Source of the DNA: CAVOOW01 sp963697675
GTDB lineage: Bacteria; Actinomycetota; Actinomycetes; JACCUZ01
NCBI GenBank assembly: GCA_963697675.1
Contig: CAVOOW010000001.1
Location: 124,001 to 188,000, forward strand
Length of the DNA stretch: 64,000 nucleotides
Direction of reading: 5' to 3'
The notes below the pieces were generated by a model. It saw only the letters and a program-made list of their open reading frames with translations. It was not told the DNA's origin and did not search any database. The position numbers and the translations under genes are program-made. Within the stretch, counting starts at the first letter, position 1. Every line of letters begins with the position of its first letter. Below are positions 26,498 through 34,337 of the stretch, one piece after another.

Positions 26498-27425
26498 TCA
26501 TCCACTCACCGGGGAGCGCCGGCCGACCGTGATGGCTGGCGCGCCCGGAGGTGTCGGCGCGGACATGATGTCTACGAAGCCTGCCTCCTCGAGCAACGCC
26601 TCGGCCTGTGTGTCGTCGAGAGAGGTGCCGCCATAGGCGATCGTCCTGAAGCGCGTCACGGCATCGTCGATCGGGTCGCCGGCGAACTTGCCGTGCGCCA
26701 CGAGCACCCATCCGCCGGGGATGAGGGCGCGGACAATGCGAGAGACACCAGCGCGCAGCGCGGTCTCCGGCACGAACGGGGCAGGCAGGAATGCCAGCGC
26801 ATAGACGTCGACGTCTTCAAGTGTCCCGACGTCCTGTTGGCGGAGAACGACTCGGTCGGCCACGGTGCTCGCCTTGCGGGTCTCCTCGGCAAGGCGAAGC
26901 ACTCGCGGGAGCACATCGATGCCGACGACCGTGAGGGCTGGAAAGAGCTCGGCGTAGGCGACGGCGAGCGCGGCAACTCCTGTCCCCACGTCGAGCATGC
27001 GGGCGCGCGGCGCGGCCATGGCCTGCGGGAGACCGGCGAGCATCGGTAGGCCGAACTGGACGAACGCCTTGGCGCCCTGCGCACTCGCCCGGCCCTGGGC
27101 CAGGATCGCGTCGTCAGTTTGACTCGCCCACGTCTCAACGTTGTCGGTCAACAGCGCCGCGGCCTGCAGTATCGGCGCCGCCGCCTGAGCGCTGAGACCA
27201 CGGCGGTCCAACTGCCCCGAATCGAGGTCGAGGTCCGGGTCAATCGCGTTGAGCACCGACCTCGCGGCTCGTCGCTGGTCGGATGCCGTGTCATCGCCGT
27301 AGCGCGAGTGCCAACGCGGTCGCGGCCCAGACGGCTCGATCTCCCCTGGAAAGGATCTGGTGCAGCTGCGCCGCCGTCGTTCCGGCCGACTCATCCATGT
27401 CGACCACATTGCTGCTCTGGGACAC
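26498..27425 (-). pseudogene. SAM-dependent methyltransferase, frameshifted near its N-terminus
   Basis: The start with the good ribosome binding site is GTG 27425 (AAGGAG, five bases before), giving NVVDMDESAGTTAAQLHQ and WAATALALAL, after which this frame stops near 27296. A second frame then carries the rest: RARMLDVGTGVAALAVAYA (motif I), TVVGIDVLPRVLRLA, VVLRQQDVGTLEDVDVY and PGGWVLVAHGKF. This is a class I methyltransferase with a helical N-terminal domain, of unknown substrate. One indel near 27300 separates the parts. It is divergent from a TetR gene that is also frameshifted; the operator between them is intact. Confidence 0.8.
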
Positions 27426-27447
27426 ATCTTCTCCTTGATCGCAGTTT

Positions 27448-27478
27448 CGTTACAACGTAACGTAACGGCGTTCCGTTA
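27448..27478. promoter_or_regulatory. Two abutting palindromes, likely TetR operators
   Basis: CGTTAC-AAC-GTAACG (27448-27462) and TAACGG-CGTT-CCGTTA (27463-27478) are both perfect inverted repeats and lie end to end. They fill the spacer between the divergent methyltransferase (start 27425) and TetR (start 27481) genes, the second one ending 2 bp before the TetR start codon. Autorepression together with control of the methyltransferase is the simplest reading. Confidence 0.65.
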
Positions 27479-27480
27479 AT

Positions 27481-28120
27481 ATGGCAAGCATGGGACGGCC
27501 GAAAACACACGATCATCGGCAGGCTGCCGCGCTCCTCGACGCCGCCGAGGAACTCGTCGACTCGGGTGGGCTCGCGGCGCTGTCCGTACGCGCGGTGGCC
27601 GAGCGCAGCGCGACGACGACCCGCGCGGTCTACAGCCTGTTCGGGTCGAAGGCCGGCCTGGTCGCGGCCCTCGGAGCGCGCACGTTCGAGCTCCTCGGGG
27701 CCGGTGTCGAGGCGCTGCCAAAGACTGATCGGCCCGCGGCAGACTTGGTCGACGCCGGCGTGGGCGTCTTTCGCCAGCTCGCGATCACCCGACCGGCTCT
27801 GTTCCAGATCGGCGTGCAGCAGACGTCGGTGGACGTCGCCGTCGCCAGCCAGTTCCGGCCGGTGGCCCGGACCGCTTTCCAGATCCTCGAATCTCGGTTC
27901 CACCGCCTGCAAGTGGACGGGCAACTGCCCGACCGAGATCGTCAACGAAGCCGCGACGCAGTTCCACGCGCTCTGTGAAGGGCTCGCCACAGTCGAACAG
28001 CGCGGGATGTTCCCACCGGAGAGCGCGGAACGACTGTGGCGCGAGGCACTCGCAGCTCTGCTCGACGGTCTCGCTCAGCCACCGCCTCGACGTCCTGCCG
28101 GCCAACGACGCATCGCTTGA
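27481..28120 (+). pseudogene. TetR family regulator, frameshifted in the C-terminal domain
   Basis: The first frame gives an intact DNA-binding domain (LSVRAVAERSATTTRAVYS and LFGSKAGLVAALG) and most of the ligand domain to about 27930. It then drifts into arginine-rich nonsense and stops at 27978. The family-typical ending (TEIVNEAATQFHALCEGL, then RLWREALAALLDG) is present one frame over, up to 28120. One extra base near 27931 accounts for the shift. ATG 27481 or 27490 could start it, both right after the operator. A truncated but DNA-binding protein could still be produced. Confidence 0.78.
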
Positions 28121-28173
28121 TCCGACGCGGTCACAGCCGTCACGTCCGGCACGTCCGGTACGGCACCGAGGCG

Positions 28174-28273
28174 GCCACGGTCACGCGGCCACCGTCACAC
28201 GGGCACCGTCACGCGGGCACCGGTCACGCAGCCACCGTCACGCAGCCACCGTCAGGCAGCCACCGTCACGCGG
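28174..28273. repeat. Degenerate 14-15 bp tandem repeat
   Basis: About seven imperfect copies of a GCCACCGTCACGCA/G-like unit run head to tail between the broken TetR gene and the decayed DUF222-HNH gene, overlapping the last codons of the latter. There are no spacers between units, so it is not a CRISPR array. It could be slippage expansion or a recombination-prone boundary of the neighbouring element. Confidence 0.75.
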
Positions 28274-29882
28274 CGTTGTCGGTTGCCGTCGGGGTCCGTA
28301 GCCTTCGCCGGGTGCGTAGCCGGGTAGGGGTTCGGGCCGGGTGGTGACGGTGAGTCCGGTGAGCATGCTGTGTTCGACCGACCCGTCCTGATTGAGCCGG
28401 GTCGCGACGAGGCCGCGGGTCTTGAGCTCGTGGTGGCGTCGGTGCCGCGGCGCGAGGTTGGTCACCTCGGTCGGGCCGCGCGGCCAGGGCACGTCGTGGT
28501 CCAGATCGCAGCGGTGCGCCCGAGTTGCGGGCAGTCGTAGGCGGTGCAGCGCGGGTTACGGGCTCGCACCTGCTCGGTGATCGCCACGGTCGGCGCGTAG
28601 GAATCGGAACGCATCGACGGCAGGTCAGCGAGATCACCGCGGTCGCCGAGGTCATTGCGGTCGCTGCGGTCGCCGAGTCGGGCGGGATGGCCGCGTGGAG
28701 TAGTTGGCGGGTCCAGCCGCCGGGCGGGGCTTTGGGGAGGCGCACGATCCGGGTCAGTATCCCGGCCGGTCGACCAGCAGCAGGCTGGTTGCCCCGGTGG
28801 CGGCCATGGTGTGGGCCTGCTCACGGGTGGTCTGCGGGTCCAGGAAGGCTTGCCCGGTCAGGCCGCGGACCTCCCCGGGGTCCTTCGCGGCCGGGCCGGT
28901 CCCGAAGAAGGTGTCCAGGTGGGCCACCAGCCCGAGCTCGCGTTCCCGGCGCACCGGGACCCCGGGTGGGGGCCGCCCGTCGCGGATCCGGCGGAACACC
29001 TCGACGAACGCGTCGACCCGGCGCTGGTCCATCGGCACGTACTCGCCGTCCTCGGTGTGGTCGTCCCGGGCCTGCGCCAGGTCGGTGAGGACCTGTTCGG
29101 TCATCGCGACATCGGCGGCGTCGGTGTCGATGATCAGCTCGGCCATCCCGTCCCCGGTCGGGCCCGAGCGCACCGACCGCGCGGCGCGTCGCTCCTTCCG
29201 GCGCCGCGCCGCGGCGTCGGCGTCGACCCGGGTCACGGTGCGCGCGGTCCGGTCCCGCCAGGACCGCGGCGACAGCCCGTCCCACGGGCTCGACCCGGCC
29301 ACGGCGAGCAGCCGGTCCTGCACCTCGCGTGCGTCCCGGTCGGAGAGCACCTGGGTGGCCTCGGCGAGGGTGCGGGCCCTGATCAGGTCCAACCGGCCGT
29401 CGGCCAACGCGTCGAGCGTGTCGGGCAGCACGGTGGTCAGCCGGTGGGCCAGGTCGAGCAACCGACCGGCCGGGCGCGCCCCGATCCCGAGCACCACCTG
29501 CAGCTCGTCGACCATCGCCGAGGCGATCAGCTCCTCATCCGGTGCCCCACCGGAGCCCGCGCGGGCGAGACGCCAGCTCGGCCACCGCCTGCGCCTCCAC
29601 GAGGGAGGTGAGCTGCGCGACCAGGGTCAGCTGCTCGGCCTCCGCGGCGGCCATCCGCGACGCGGTGCTTCGGATCTGCGCGGCCAACACCTGCGCGTCC
29701 GTTTCACCGACCGGCTCGGTCGCACCGACCAGCTCGGTGGCCCGACGAGCTCGGTGGCCGACGAGCTCGGTGGCCCCGTAGCGATCCGCCAAGAAGGCAG
29801 CCACCTCCGCAGCCATCTCCTCGGCCGAATCCGATGTCCTGATCTGAAGCCATGACCCGACCCTAGAAGCCACCCCCGACAC
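28238..29882 (-). pseudogene. Decayed DUF222-HNH endonuclease family gene (copy A)
   Basis: Pieces in several frames reproduce the intact paralogue at 59658-61154 from the GTG at 29882 to the C-terminus: an N-terminal helical part, ASAMVDELQVVLGIGARPAG through EDGEYVPMDQRRVDAFVEV, then TDTYAP-like and RARNPRCTAYDCPQLG, and the HNH end PRGPTEVTNLAPRHRRHHEL. Frame changes occur near 29535, 28755 and 28490 at least. The HNH part is almost identical to copy B, so decay or duplication is recent. The family (13E12-type) is common and repeated in actinobacterial genomes; its role is unproven. Confidence 0.88.
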
Positions 29883-29935
29883 AAACCCCCACCCAGAACC
29901 CCTTTATCCACAACCACTTCTATCCACAGGGCGAC
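29879..29935. repeat. 57-bp element, copy A, upstream of the decayed DUF222-HNH gene
   Basis: This stretch is repeated at 61150-61206 with a single base difference. It begins at the DUF222 start codon and extends upstream. It contains TTATCCACA (29904-29912), a perfect DnaA-box consensus, and CTATCCACA (29920-29928) 16 bases further on. On the minus strand it is the 5' leader of the gene. Its conservation, greater than that of the N-terminal coding sequence next to it, suggests selection or use as a recombination site. Confidence 0.85.
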
Positions 29936-30315
29936 ACTCACGAAGAGTCACCACACCACCACACGCAGACGCGTCACAAGCCCAGGAAGTGGTCGCGCTG
30001 CGCAAGAACGAAACGTGCAACAGCCGATAGCCAAAACTGCAGCAGTTCGAGAGTCAGCGCCGTGATCCCCTCCGCGATGCTGAACGACGACAGCACGTCC
30101 CTACTGCGCTGCTTCACAGCGCTCGCGTTGTTCAACGCTGCCGCGGGTGAGATCCGACGCCGCCCGGCCGCGCATTGTCCACCTGAGCATGCCGTTAGCT
30201 CGCCACCGACACCCGCGTTTGCACCGCGGAAAGTCGCGCGCAGTCGTACAAAAAAGTTGTTGAAGGCACCTGAATGCATGTTCAGACGGGTCACAGGAAT
30301 GCCGACAACATCTAG
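29936..30315. other. Gene-poor stretch with atypical composition
   Basis: No ORF here has the strong G/C third-position bias of its neighbours. The DNA is noticeably richer in A and T (runs such as CAAAAAAGTTGTTG near 30250). A minus-strand frame beginning MHSGAFNNFFVRLR stays open for about 100 codons but with mixed third positions. It starts right at the outer edge of the 57-bp element. It may be imported or degraded DNA; I see no definite gene. Confidence 0.4.
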
Positions 30316-30345
30316 GTGACCCGCCTCCCCCGCCCTCACCCCGTC

Positions 30346-30519
30346 ATGACAGCACTTGCTGCCGGCTGCCCGCTGACCCTGCTCATCGACCTGACCGACG
30401 CGCACGGCCCGGACTCGAAACGCATCATGGCGCGCGAGCACGCCGACATGTCCTGGCTCCAAGGCCTGGGACTGACCGCAATCCCACCCGTCGCCAAGGC
30501 AGCGGACCAAGCCAGCTAG
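30346..30519 (+). CDS. Small conserved actinobacterial protein (57 aa)
   Basis: ATG 30346 begins MTALAAGCPLTLLIDLTDA, then GPDSKRIMAREHADMSWL, a pattern I associate with short actinobacterial hypothetical proteins. GTG 30316 would add ten less convincing residues. Third positions are G/C-rich, unlike the stretch before it. No signal peptide or membrane anchor is clear, although the start is hydrophobic. Function unknown. It ends 14 bp from the converging MerR gene. Confidence 0.6.
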   Translation: MTALAAGCPLTLLIDLTDAHGPDSKRIMAREHADMSWLQGLGLTAIPPVAKAADQAS

Positions 30520-30532
30520 CGCACCGCGCGCC

Positions 30533-31330
30533 CTACGGGGTCGTGCGGAAGACGGGCCAGCCGATCTCGGTCTGCCACGCGGACGCGTCCGACGTGTCCC
30601 GAGGCCCGACGAGGTAGGTCTCGTGCACAGGACCTGCCAACGCGAGCGCGTGGTCGGCGACCCAAGCGCCGAGCTCGCCGTACGTGACGTCGATGTCGTC
30701 GTGCGGCCCTTGGTGCACTGTGACCGCGAGCTCCGCCGCCGGAATCTCGACCGGGCTCACCCGGCCGGCCACCGGCGCGGCAGCGACGGTCAGGTAGACC
30801 GTCATGTGCCCGCGCTCCTCCGTGAAGAGCTCGTTGTCGTAGAGCCCACCGCACGGCCCCGTCTCCTCGAGCCCGAGACTCGACAGCTCCGCCATCGCGC
30901 CGGAGTACCACGCAAGCACGTCGGACCTGTCCACGTCCCCGCCGATGCCGGCGACGACGCGCGCCGGCGCCGACCGTAGCCGGACCGTCAACGTTGGTGG
31001 CGTTGGGGAAAGCAGGCGTCGCAACGACGTGACCGCCGCCTGCGTCGAGGCGAGTTGCGTCTCGAGCCGGGTCAGGTGCGCCGCGATGAGCTCGCTGCGT
31101 TCTTCGACGTCCGCGAGAAGCACCGAGCGGACCTCCGCCACGGGCATCCCTAGCTCGCGGAAACGCCGGATGACCTGGGCCGTGGGGACCTGCGCCGTCG
31201 AGTAGTAGCGGTAGCCGGTTGCGGCGTCGACTTGCTCGGGCTCGAGCAGGCCCGCTTCGTGATAGTGGCGCAGCGTCTTCCTGCTGAGGTGGGTGATCTG
31301 CGCGAAGTCACCGATGGTCAGCACGAGCAC
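30533..31330 (-). CDS. MerR family regulator with GyrI-like effector domain
   Basis: The protein has 265 residues. The winged helix is TIGDFAQITHLSRKTLRHYHEAGLL and YRYYSTAQVPTAQVI, followed by the dimerisation coil (ERSELIAAHLTRLETQLAST). Residues 115-265 form a GyrI/SOUL-type pocket (RSAPARVVAGIGGDVD, AVTVHQGPHDDIDVTYGELGAW, ETYLVGPRDT), as in BmrR and TipA-like multidrug sensors. It is divergent from the SnoaL-like gene, with a dyad in the spacer. The start may be GTG 31330 or GTG 31324. Confidence 0.88.
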   Translation of the reverse strand: MLVLTIGDFAQITHLSRKTLRHYHEAGLLEPEQVDAATGYRYYSTAQVPTAQVIRRFRELGMPVAEVRSVLLADVEERSELIAAHLTRLETQLASTQAAVTSLRRLLSPTPPTLTVRLRSAPARVVAGIGGDVDRSDVLAWYSGAMAELSSLGLEETGPCGGLYDNELFTEERGHMTVYLTVAAAPVAGRVSPVEIPAAELAVTVHQGPHDDIDVTYGELGAWVADHALALAGPVHETYLVGPRDTSDASAWQTEIGWPVFRTTP

Positions 31331-31340
31331 ATCCTCAACC

Positions 31341-31384
31341 CTCCCCCAAGGAGAAGGTCAACAGCTTGACTCTCCCCCTCGGGG
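31341..31384. promoter_or_regulatory. MerR-type divergent promoter region
   Basis: On the minus strand TTGACC (complement of 31356-31361) is followed by the dyad CTCC-N5-GGAG (31341-31353) and a GAGGAT -10-like element about 19 bases on, the long spacer typical of MerR-controlled promoters. On the plus strand TTGACT (31366-31371) is followed by CCCCTCGGGG (31375-31384). Two facing promoters each with its own dyad are likely. Confidence 0.5.
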
Positions 31385-31455
31385 AACGCCCACGGTTTCA
31401 GGTTGTACGAGGCGGACTCCCCACCTAGCACTCCACCACGCAACGGAGACTCATC

Positions 31456-31752
31456 ATGCGGTACTTCGAACTCGCCACCATGCCCGACACCGACGCCTAC
31501 TTCGCGCAGTTCACCGATGACGCCACCGTCGAGGACGACGGCAACGTGTACCACGGCATCGACGAGATCCGGACCTGGCGCACGGTGGTTCCCCGGGTGC
31601 GCTACGACGTGACTCGCGTCGAGCAGCAGGGGAACAGCACCCATGCGTGGGTTGCCATCTCCGGGGAATTTCCCGGCAGCCCGGTCACCCTGCGCTTCGA
31701 GTTCGACTACGCAGAGGACGACCGGATCACGGCCCTGCGCATCACGGCATGA
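31456..31752 (+). CDS. SnoaL/NTF2-like protein (98 aa)
   Basis: ATG 31456 has GGAGAC seven bases upstream. The sequence MRYFELATMPDTDAYFAQFTDDATVEDDG with HGIDEIRTWRTVVPRVRYDV and WVAISGEFPGSPVTLRFEF is a short NTF2-fold pocket protein, possibly a ketosteroid-isomerase relative. It is divergent from the MerR regulator, which has a drug-sensor-type domain and is its likely controller. Substrate unknown. Confidence 0.8.
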   Translation: MRYFELATMPDTDAYFAQFTDDATVEDDGNVYHGIDEIRTWRTVVPRVRYDVTRVEQQGNSTHAWVAISGEFPGSPVTLRFEFDYAEDDRITALRITA

Positions 31753-31817
31753 GGGGCACCGCCTCGGCTGTTGCCCAGAGAACACGTTGTCAGTGGCGCC
31801 GCGCGATACTCGCTGCC

Positions 31818-32150
31818 ATGGCATACGACGAAGAGCTCGCGAACAGGATCAGAGAGGTCGTTCAGGGGGAACGCGGCCTGACCGAGAAGGCCATGTTCGG
31901 AGGCCTGGCCTTCCTGATCAACGGCAACATGGCGGTGAGTGCCAGCAGCAAGGGCGGCCTGCTGCTGCGCATCGATCCAGCGCAGACCGATTCACTGGTG
32001 AGCGAGCCGCACGTGGCGCGGTTCGAGATGCGCGGCCGGGAGATGGACGGCTGGCTGCGCGTCGACACCGCGGCAATCGACACCGACCACGACCTACGGC
32101 GCTGGGTGGACCACGGCGTCAGCTATGCCCGGTCGCTGCCACCCAAGTAA
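31818..32150 (+). CDS. TfoX N-terminal domain protein
   Basis: The protein has 110 residues from ATG 31818. LANRIREVVQGERGLTEK, MFGGLAFLINGNMAVSAS, GGLLLRIDPAQ and MDGWLRVDTA fit the TfoX_N fold. In enterobacteria TfoX/Sxy activates competence genes, but short single-domain versions like this are common in actinobacteria and their role is not known. It lies 65 bp after the SnoaL-like gene and is probably on the same transcript. Confidence 0.88.
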   Translation: MAYDEELANRIREVVQGERGLTEKAMFGGLAFLINGNMAVSASSKGGLLLRIDPAQTDSLVSEPHVARFEMRGREMDGWLRVDTAAIDTDHDLRRWVDHGVSYARSLPPK

Positions 32151-32157
32151 CCCTGCG

Positions 32158-32349
32158 CTAGTTCGTCGCCATCTCGTGTGGTCCCAGTGCCCACAGCGCG
32201 GACAACGCAGCGTCGAGCTGCAGGGACTTCGCTTCGTACGCCGGGCCAGCAGGGTCGAGGTCAATGCGTTCGCGCACCAGCTCGGCACAGCGGGCGGTGA
32301 TGTTCGCGCGGGTCTCGGGAGGAGGTGGGGTACGCACCGTGATCGGCAT
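32158..32349 (-). CDS. Hypothetical protein (63 aa)
   Basis: ATG 32349 opens MPITVRTPPPPETRANIT and the frame continues through CAELVRERIDLDPAGPAYEA with good third-position bias to 32158. The peptide is mostly helical and soluble. I recognise no family. It is separated from the next minus-strand gene upstream by a hairpin, so it probably has its own promoter. It converges on the TfoX-like gene. Confidence 0.5.
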   Translation of the reverse strand: MPITVRTPPPPETRANITARCAELVRERIDLDPAGPAYEAKSLQLDAALSALWALGPHEMATN

Positions 32350-32414
32350 GAGCAGCACAGGCTTCCGGGTGGACGGAGTTGACGGTCGCCCGGGGTCTCG
32401 GGGTGCTACGACAA

Positions 32415-32445
32415 GGACCCGAGCCCACGAGGGGTGCACGGGTCC
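32415..32445 (-). terminator. Hairpin after the DUF6295-like gene
   Basis: GGACCCG (32415-32421) and CGGGTCC (32439-32445) form a 7-bp perfect stem with a 17-base loop, 60 bp downstream of the minus-strand gene ending at 32505. No U-tract follows on either strand, so the call is weak. Confidence 0.35.
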
Positions 32446-32504
32446 TAATACGTCAATCGTGGTTCGGGTGGCGACCGATGTCAAACAGGCGGGGCCGCAG
32501 AAAG

Positions 32505-32762
32505 TCAGAAACTTGTTCCGGAGTCGAGTGCGGCCTGGATCGCCACGAGGAGTTCGCGAGCCGAAGCGGCGGTGAGTTCGACGGCGACGCGGGCCGACGG
32601 TCCCGACGAAGGGTTCGCGAAGTCGATGTTGAGGGTGTGCTCAGCCATCGCGTGAACGGGGTGGTCGAAGTAGACCGTGGCGTCGGTGACATGGAACCAG
32701 GAGCTGCCCGGTCCCTTGGCGCTTCCGTCGATCTCGGAACGCATCGTCGCGTAGGTGCACAT
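32505..32762 (-). CDS. DUF6295-like protein (85 aa)
   Basis: The gene starts 2 bp after the stop of the dienelactone hydrolase and is surely co-transcribed with it. The sequence MCTYATMRSEIDGSAKG, then WFHVTDATVYFDHPVHA and LNIDFANPS, is a short beta-rich protein matching a family of actinobacterial unknowns (DUF6295 by memory). Two histidines and an acidic pair could bind metal, but this is not shown. It may assist the upstream hydrolase. Confidence 0.7.
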   Translation of the reverse strand: MCTYATMRSEIDGSAKGPGSSWFHVTDATVYFDHPVHAMAEHTLNIDFANPSSGPSARVAVELTAASARELLVAIQAALDSGTSF

Positions 32763-32764
32763 GG

Positions 32765-33508
32765 TCAGCTCCCGAGGTGGGTCGCGTAGAAGGCCGCGAT
32801 CTTTTCCCAGCCGTCGTTCGCAGCGGCGACGCGATAAGCCGGGCGGTCGACGGCGAAGAAGCCGTGGCCGGTGTCGTCATAGCTGTGGAACTCGTGCGGC
32901 TTCGAGTGGGCCGTGAGGATCTCGTCCAGCTCGGCGACCTGGTCCGGGCTCGGGTAGGAGTCCTCCTTGCCGAACAGACCGAGCAGCGGGGCGCGCAGGC
33001 TCGGCAGCTGGTCGACGAGGTTGGTGACCTGCAACGGGTGACCGTCCGGCGGCGTGCCGACCACGAAGGCGCCGTAGCAGTCCACGGCCGCATCGAGGTC
33101 GAGGTTGCACGCGGCCAGGACGCTCTGCCGGCCGCCCGAGCAGTAGCCGATGACGCCGACCTTCCCGTTCGAGGTGGGCAACGCGCGCAGGTGCGCCGCC
33201 GCTCCCCCGACGTCGCCGATCAGCCGGTCGTCCGGGACACCGCCGTTCGCCCGCGCTGTCGCTGAGGCGTCGTCAGGAGCCGCACCGGGCGCGTCACGCC
33301 AGTGCAGGTTCGGGCAGATCGCGTCGTAGCCCAGCTCGGCGAACCGACGGGTGATCTCCTTGGTCGCCCGGTCATAGCCGGGCATGTGGTGGATGACCAC
33401 GACGCCGCCGCGGGGGCCCTCCCCGTCGGGCCGGGCGAGGTAGGCCTCGACCTCGTCGCCGCCGTGCCCGGTGATCCGAACTGTGTGCGCGCTCAACGAA
33501 TCGTTCAT
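32765..33508 (-). CDS. Dienelactone hydrolase family protein
   Basis: The protein has 247 residues. The alpha/beta-hydrolase core shows VVVIHHMPGYDRATKEI, CPNLHWRD, and the nucleophile elbow VIGYCSGGRQS, where Cys replaces Ser as in true dienelactone hydrolase; Asp (LFGKEDSYPSPDQ) and His (DDTGHGFF) complete the triad. It may hydrolyse dienelactones or esters; no catechol pathway genes surround it. Its promoter faces a MarR gene, a likely regulator of aromatic or drug response. Confidence 0.9.
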   Translation of the reverse strand: MNDSLSAHTVRITGHGGDEVEAYLARPDGEGPRGGVVVIHHMPGYDRATKEITRRFAELGYDAICPNLHWRDAPGAAPDDASATARANGGVPDDRLIGDVGGAAAHLRALPTSNGKVGVIGYCSGGRQSVLAACNLDLDAAVDCYGAFVVGTPPDGHPLQVTNLVDQLPSLRAPLLGLFGKEDSYPSPDQVAELDEILTAHSKPHEFHSYDDTGHGFFAVDRPAYRVAAANDGWEKIAAFYATHLGS

Positions 33509-33540
33509 GACGAGATCGAATCACGACCACCCGGGAATAG

Positions 33541-33570
33541 TAAAGTCAGACTGATTAGGTAGGCTAACGA
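33541..33570. promoter_or_regulatory. Divergent promoter with inverted repeats (MarR or DtxR-like)
   Basis: TCAG-A-CTGA (33546-33554) and TTAG-GTAGG-CTAA (33555-33567) lie side by side in the AT-rich spacer between the hydrolase and MarR starts. The second resembles the DtxR/IdeR iron box with one base missing. A MarR operator is the more economical reading, because the adjacent gene encodes one. Confidence 0.4.
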
Positions 33571-33573
33571 CTC

Positions 33574-34021
33574 ATGGAAGAGTACGAACGTTCCGGCCGA
33601 CGCCACCCAGGTCGCCAACGACCTGCGCATCGTGCTCGGGCGGATCGTCAGGCGGCTCCGGCAGGGCCACGAGGCGGGTGAGCTGTCGCTGTCCGAGCTG
33701 TCGGTGCTGTCTCGACTCGAGCGACACGGCTCGTTGCCGGCAGGTGTCCTGGCCGAGCAGGAGCGCATCAGCCCGCAGTCGATGACGACCATCCTGGCCG
33801 TCCTGGAAGGCCGCGGCCTGGCCACCCGCGACTCCGACGCACGCGACGGGCGCCGGGCCAGCATGTCGGCGACGGCAGCAGGCAGGAAGCTTCTCGCCGG
33901 CCGGCGCTCCCTCAACGCGCAGCGCATGGCGCGAGCCCTGGAGGAGGCACTCACTCCGACGGAACGCCAGGACCTGCTGGCCGCGATCCCACTGCTCGAA
34001 CGGCTGGCCAACCGGTTGTGA
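33574..34021 (+). pseudogene. MarR family regulator with a one-base disruption at codon 4
   Basis: The MarR body is intact: TQVANDLRIVLGRIVRRLR, LSLSELSVLSRLERHGSL, AEQERISPQSMTTILAVLE, and the wing SDARDGRRASMSATAAG. Its frame has no start upstream of helix 1. ATG 33574 reads MEE in another frame; removing the T at 33583 gives MEETNVPADATQ and joins it to the body. As written only a shorter protein from GTG 33632 could be made, lacking part of the dimerisation helix. An error or a recent mutation are both possible. Confidence 0.72.
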
Positions 34022-34253
34022 GCACGGCCGCCGACCGGTACAAGTGGGCTATCCAGCACCTGCTCGAGCCGACCGGTGCCCTGGCCCATCTTCCCCGCAC
34101 GGCGTCGCCACCCTGACCGGCACGCGGTTCTTCCCGCAGGTCATCTCCGCACCTTTCCACGACGGCCTCACCGTCGTGTTCATCGCCGCGGCAGCGATGA
34201 CGGCCATCGCCGCCGTCGCATCCGTGCTGCGTGGGAGACGACACAAAATCTGA
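34018..34253 (+). pseudogene. MFS (DHA2-type) transporter reduced to its two ends
   Basis: GTG 34018 overlaps the MarR stop and reads STAADRYKW, the usual first residues of EmrB/DHA2 drug transporters. It passes directly into AIQHLLEPTGALAHLP, which belongs near the other end of such proteins. After a frame change come TGTRFFPQVISAPFHDGL and VVFIAAAAMTAIAAVASVL, the last helix. Roughly 1.5 kb, all central helices, has been lost. A MarR-MFS operon is a common efflux unit; here the pump is gone while its coupled start codon remains. Confidence 0.78.
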
Positions 34254-34337
34254 CTGGCCACACTCACTTCACTAAGTGCAGCGAATCGACGTATTGTCGG
34301 AGCTAGTCGAAGGTTCGCGTTTTGGAGCGTGAAACCG

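Noticed and set aside
28174..28273. CRISPR array
   Set aside because: Units are 14-15 bp, imperfect, and directly adjacent with no spacers; no cas genes are present.
29904..29928. Replication origin at the DnaA-box-like sites
   Set aside because: Only two boxes occur, no dnaA, dnaN or parAB genes are near, and the same pair recurs at 61176-61200 with the DUF222 gene.
30062..30319. Plus-strand 85-codon gene in the gene-poor stretch
   Set aside because: Third positions lack the G/C bias of real genes here, there is no ribosome binding site and no family resemblance.
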